A DNA stretch of 64,000 bases from Methylobacterium oryzihabitans. Its GTDB lineage: Bacteria > Pseudomonadota > Alphaproteobacteria > Rhizobiales > Beijerinckiaceae. Positions 61,304-64,000 of this stretch are shown piece by piece; the first letter of the stretch is position 1; each line of letters begins with the position of its first letter. Position numbers and translations under genes: made by a program. Location of the stretch: assembly GCF_004004555.2 (NCBI RefSeq), contig NZ_SACP01000003.1, forward strand, positions 1 through 64,000. Reading direction: 5' to 3'. The notes below the pieces were generated by a model. It was given only the letters and a program-made list of their open reading frames with translations, had not been told where the DNA came from and made no database searches.

Positions 61304-61309
61304 GCGCAG

Positions 61310-61324
61310 TGTAACAGTGTTGCA
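61310..61324 (+). promoter_or_regulatory. Zur-like palindrome upstream of znuA
   Basis: TGTAACA-G-TGTTGCA (7-1-7, 13 of 14 arm bases pair) lies 50 bases before the znuA-like start. The position and layout suit repression by a Fur-family metal regulator. Confidence 0.45.
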
Positions 61325-61374
61325 TCCCCGTCGGCCGGGCGGCATAAGCGGCCCGGTTCGCAGAGGGGTGCGCG

Positions 61375-62274
61375 ATGATCGGTGCGAGAGTCTGGGCCGG
61401 GGTGCTGTTCCTCGCCCTCATGGCGATGCCGGCGGCGGCGGCGCCCCTGAAGGCGGTGGCGACCTTCTCGATCCTCGCCGACCTCGTGCGGCAGGTCGGG
61501 GGCGAGCGGGTCGAGGTCGCCTCCCTGGTCGGGCCGAACGGCGACGCTCACGGCTTCTCGCCCTCGCCGAGCGACGCCCAGACCCTCGCTGCGGCGCGCA
61601 TCGTGGTGGTCAACGGCCTCGGCTTCGAGGGCTGGATCGACCGGCTGGTGCGGGCGTCCGGCACCAGGGCGGTCGTGGTCACCGCCTCGAAGGGCGTCAA
61701 GGCGATCGAGGAGGAAGGCGGCCACGGCCACTCGCACGGCGACCACGCCCTCGATCCCCATGCCTGGCAGAACGTCGCCAACGTCGCGATCTACGTCGCC
61801 AACATCCGCGACGGGCTGATCGCCGCCGATCCCGAGGGGCGCGCGACCTACGAGGCCAACGCCGCCGCCTACCGCGACAGGCTGACCGCCCTCGACGCCG
61901 AACTGCGCGCCGGGCTCGCCCGCATCCCCGAGGATCGCCGCCGGGTCATCACCACCCACGACGCCTTCGGCTACTTCGCCCGCGCCTACGGCCTGCGCTT
62001 CATCGCCCCCCAGGGCGTGTCGAGCGAGAGCGAGGCGACGGCGAAGGACGTGGCACGCATCGTGCGCCAGATCCGGCGCGAGAAGATCCCGGCGGTCTTC
62101 CTGGAGAACGTCGCCGACCCGCGGCTGATGCTGCAGATCTCGCGCGAGAGCGGCGCCAAGGCCGGCGGCCGGGTGTTTTCCGACGCGCTGTCGGAGCCGA
62201 ACGGCCCGGCCCCGACCTATCTCGACCTGATGCGCCACAACCTGAAGGAGTTCACCGCCGCGCTGGCGGGGTGA
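61375..62274 (+). CDS. znuA: Zinc/manganese ABC transporter substrate-binding protein (ZnuA-like)
   Basis: A 299-residue cluster A-I metal-binding protein. Signal peptide 1-23. Metal ligand candidates His59 (GDAHGF), His129 (DPHAW), a third in TTHDAFGYF, plus a His-rich flexible loop at 117-124 (HGHSHGDH). No znuB or znuC follows; it is an orphan. Preceded by a Zur-like box. Could deliver zinc or manganese to a distant ABC permease. Confidence 0.87.
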   Translation: MIGARVWAGVLFLALMAMPAAAAPLKAVATFSILADLVRQVGGERVEVASLVGPNGDAHGFSPSPSDAQTLAAARIVVVNGLGFEGWIDRLVRASGTRAVVVTASKGVKAIEEEGGHGHSHGDHALDPHAWQNVANVAIYVANIRDGLIAADPEGRATYEANAAAYRDRLTALDAELRAGLARIPEDRRRVITTHDAFGYFARAYGLRFIAPQGVSSESEATAKDVARIVRQIRREKIPAVFLENVADPRLMLQISRESGAKAGGRVFSDALSEPNGPAPTYLDLMRHNLKEFTAALAG

Positions 62275-62409
62275 TGCTCAGCATCGTTCGCCGAACGGTT
62301 GCCGTCTCGGTGGCGAAAATGATGTAAAAACAAGGAATTAAAGCAGATTTCGGCTATGTAACTCTGCTTGAAGCCTGTTTGACTCTCGATCTAAAGAATA
62401 AGCTCCCGC

Positions 62410-62575
62410 TTTCCCGGGCGCATGAAGCGCCAGCGGAATGCGACCCGGGATCCAGCACAATAAATCGCGAAGCGTCTATCAATAGCAACAGTGCTGGTGG
62501 ACGGAGCCGCTTCGCGGCAAGTCTTACGTCTGGATCCCGGATCTCCTTCCGCTGGCGCTCCAGTCGTCCGGGAAA
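62410..62575. repeat. Inverted pair of dispersed repeat (copies B and C)
   Basis: Bases 62410-62455 and 62530-62575 are inverted copies of each other (39 of 46 identical), 74 bases apart. The right arm matches 13007-13045. The gap around them (62275-62627, 353 bases) includes an AT-rich stretch (about 62310-62405), unlike the rest of the window, and no gene. Confidence 0.75.
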
Positions 62576-62627
62576 TGGTGCTTCGCGCGTTCAATACTTT
62601 GGACGACGGCTCGAACAGCCTCTTAGG

Positions 62628-63662
62628 TCAGCGCAGGTCGAGCACGACGCTGCGGAAGGCCGGAGCGTCGGATCTGTCGCAGGTCCTGCCGTCCGGCATC
62701 GTGCGGTTTCCGTCGTCGCTGAGCAGGCGGACCCGGTCGGAGGCCGGGTCGGCGACGAGCCCTTCCGGCTGGAACTGCGGCAAGGCCGCCAGGACCGCGG
62801 CGGCGCCGGGCACCGGCCGCGGCGCCTCGCCGGCGCGGCCCGACCAGCGGTAGAGGTCGAACGCGCCGTCGTTGCCGACCGGACCGGCCACGAGGGTGTA
62901 GCCGCCGCTCGCCGGGCTGAACGCCATGGCGCGGATGCCGCGCCCGCTGAGGGCCAGCGGCACCGGCCGGCCGAAGCGGGGGGCGGCGCCGCGCTCCAGC
63001 ACCTCGCGCGGATTCTCCAGCGGCACCACCAGGGCCTCGCCGCGCCGGGTGAGCGGGTTGCGCAGGCCGAACCACAGCGTCGCGCCGTCCGGCGTCGCGG
63101 CGAGCCCCTCGATGTTGAAGCCCTTGCGCTTCGGGTCGAGCTTCGGCCGCGGAGCGCCCTCCGACCCGATCGCCTTGGCGAGGCGGCGGTCGAGGGCGGC
63201 GAAGGCGGGGGCGAGGTCGCGCCGCGCCGTTCCGGCCACCACAACACCGGGCGTGTCGCCGCCCGCGATCCGCACCGCAATGAGGCGGCGCCGGCTCTCC
63301 GACACCTCGCCGTGGCGGTTGCGGCTGTGCGAGCCGGTCAGGACGAGGACGGGGCCGAGCCACGCCGCGCCCTCGAAATCCGCCGCCTTCTTGCCCGACA
63401 GGCCGAGGGCGGGGCCGAGATCGGCGTCGCCGAGCGCCAGGGCGGGGCCGCCGGCGCCGGCCGCGTAGAGCCGCAGGCGGTTGTCCTCGTCGTCCACCAC
63501 CAGGAAGCGGTCGTCGAAGCCCCCGGGCGGATACGCGACGGCGCCGGACGCCTCGCACATCCCGGTATGGACGAGGACCGGCCCGGCCGTCGCCTCGGCC
63601 CGGGCGGGCGCGGCGGCGAGCAGGGCGAAGAGAAGCGCCGCGGAGGCGGGGAGGGGCCTCAT
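62628..63662 (-). CDS. Secreted DUF3616 propeller-like protein
   Basis: A 344-residue protein with signal peptide (about 1-22) and DUF3616-type motifs (MCEASGAVAYPPGG, FVVDDEDNRLRLY, FEGAAWLGPVLVLTGSHSR, FNIEGLAATPDGATLWFGLRNPL). Function unknown. Overlaps moaD by 4 bases. Confidence 0.82.
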   Translation of the reverse strand: MRPLPASAALLFALLAAAPARAEATAGPVLVHTGMCEASGAVAYPPGGFDDRFLVVDDEDNRLRLYAAGAGGPALALGDADLGPALGLSGKKAADFEGAAWLGPVLVLTGSHSRNRHGEVSESRRRLIAVRIAGGDTPGVVVAGTARRDLAPAFAALDRRLAKAIGSEGAPRPKLDPKRKGFNIEGLAATPDGATLWFGLRNPLTRRGEALVVPLENPREVLERGAAPRFGRPVPLALSGRGIRAMAFSPASGGYTLVAGPVGNDGAFDLYRWSGRAGEAPRPVPGAAAVLAALPQFQPEGLVADPASDRVRLLSDDGNRTMPDGRTCDRSDAPAFRSVVLDLR

Positions 63663-63910
63663 CCGCCGGTCATCGGCGGGAAGAACGCGACCTCCGCGGC
63701 GCCGGCGAGCGCCGTGTCGGGCTTGGCGTGGACGCGGTCCACGGCGGCACGCACGACGCCCTCGTTCTCGAAGGCGTAGGCGTATTCCTCGCCGCGGCCG
63801 CGCAGCCAGCCGACCAGCTCGGCGACGGTGGTCACCTCGGGCGGCGGGTCCAGAATCTCTTCCGGCCGGCCGATCCGCTCGCGGACCCAGGCGAAGTAGA
63901 CGAGCTTCAT
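63659..63910 (-). CDS. moaD: Molybdopterin synthase sulfur carrier subunit
   Basis: An 83-residue ubiquitin-like protein ending in Gly-Gly (PPMTGG), which is thiocarboxylated and gives sulfur to MPT. N-terminus KLVYFAWVRERIG is typical. Between pgsA and DUF3616 gene; in alphaproteobacteria moaD commonly follows pgsA. Confidence 0.93.
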   Translation of the reverse strand: MKLVYFAWVRERIGRPEEILDPPPEVTTVAELVGWLRGRGEEYAYAFENEGVVRAAVDRVHAKPDTALAGAAEVAFFPPMTGG

Positions 63911-63917
63911 CGCGGCC

Positions 63918-64000
63918 TCAGGCGTCGTCGTCGATGACGTGGCGGATGCCGGCGCGCATGTAGTCCCAGCCGGTCCACAGGGTCAGGCCGGCGGCGACCC
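63918..64000 (-). CDS. pgsA: CDP-diacylglycerol-glycerol-3-phosphate 3-phosphatidyltransferase, C-terminal part
   Basis: Only the last 26 or so codons are in the window. They read VAAGLTLWTGWDYMRAGIRH and then VIDDDA before the stop at 63918, which fits the last TM and tail of PgsA, the first step of phosphatidylglycerol synthesis. The rest lies beyond the right edge. Confidence 0.75.
   Translation of the reverse strand, partial: VAAGLTLWTGWDYMRAGIRHVIDDDA

Overview
The window is about 64 kb of very GC-rich chromosomal DNA, densely packed with genes on both strands. Gene content and protein style point to an alphaproteobacterium of the order Hyphomicrobiales, most likely Methylobacterium or a close relative. 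Supporting features are a DksA that lacks the C4 zinc finger, dsbA-type/accB/accC/aat synteny, divergent katA and oxyR, MIPS-type inositol phosphate synthase, and GTG/TTG starts with 4-base gene overlaps. This placement is inference from style and content, not from a search. I see no rRNA, tRNA, CRISPR array, transposase or phage gene.

Layout. 1-7.9 kb: intergenic hairpins, dksA, a Tat-exported sulfatase, an aminotransferase, a periplasmic DsbA-like protein, accB-accC (first step of fatty acid synthesis) and aat (N-end rule). 7.9-13 kb: a heavy-metal RND pump and its adaptor. 13.2-19.9 kb: catalase and OxyR around a shared control region, an AbrB-family membrane protein, ilvA, a secreted protein and a histidine phosphatase.

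19.9-32.4 kb is the most interesting region: a 12-gene minus-strand operon in which nearly every gene overlaps the next by 4 bases. It encodes three sugar-nucleotide SDR enzymes (one a clear UDP-glucuronate decarboxylase type, giving UDP-xylose), myo-inositol-1-phosphate synthase, three tandem CgeB-like glycosyltransferases plus a GT4-type glycosyltransferase, a cobalamin-binding radical SAM enzyme, a SAM methyltransferase, a histidine phosphatase and a glycoside hydrolase. The hydrolase reads as a circularly permuted TIM barrel: strands 1-3 of the fold lie at its C-terminus. The set looks like a pathway that builds a decorated, possibly inositol- and xylose-containing oligosaccharide of unknown structure.

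32.4-41.6 kb: a long intergenic region, a PIN-domain two-gene module, and a peptide ABC importer operon with an M20 dipeptidase and a divergent LysR regulator. 41.7-55.5 kb: a hybrid histidine kinase whose ATPase domain has lost its key boxes, a DUF2235 hydrolase, a partial glycerol-3-phosphate-type importer (ugpE and ugpC only), a PfkB kinase, Uma2 protein, msrQ, NHL propeller, glutaryl-CoA dehydrogenase, pyrophosphatase, GNAT and a dual-specificity-type phosphatase. 55.5-64 kb: a three-hairpin intergenic array, an EamA transporter with an MsbA-like exporter, a Zn-ribbon protein, a cysteine hydrolase/NCS2-like permease pair, an orphan zinc-binding protein behind a Zur-like palindrome, a second repeat family, a DUF3616 protein, moaD and the 3' end of pgsA.
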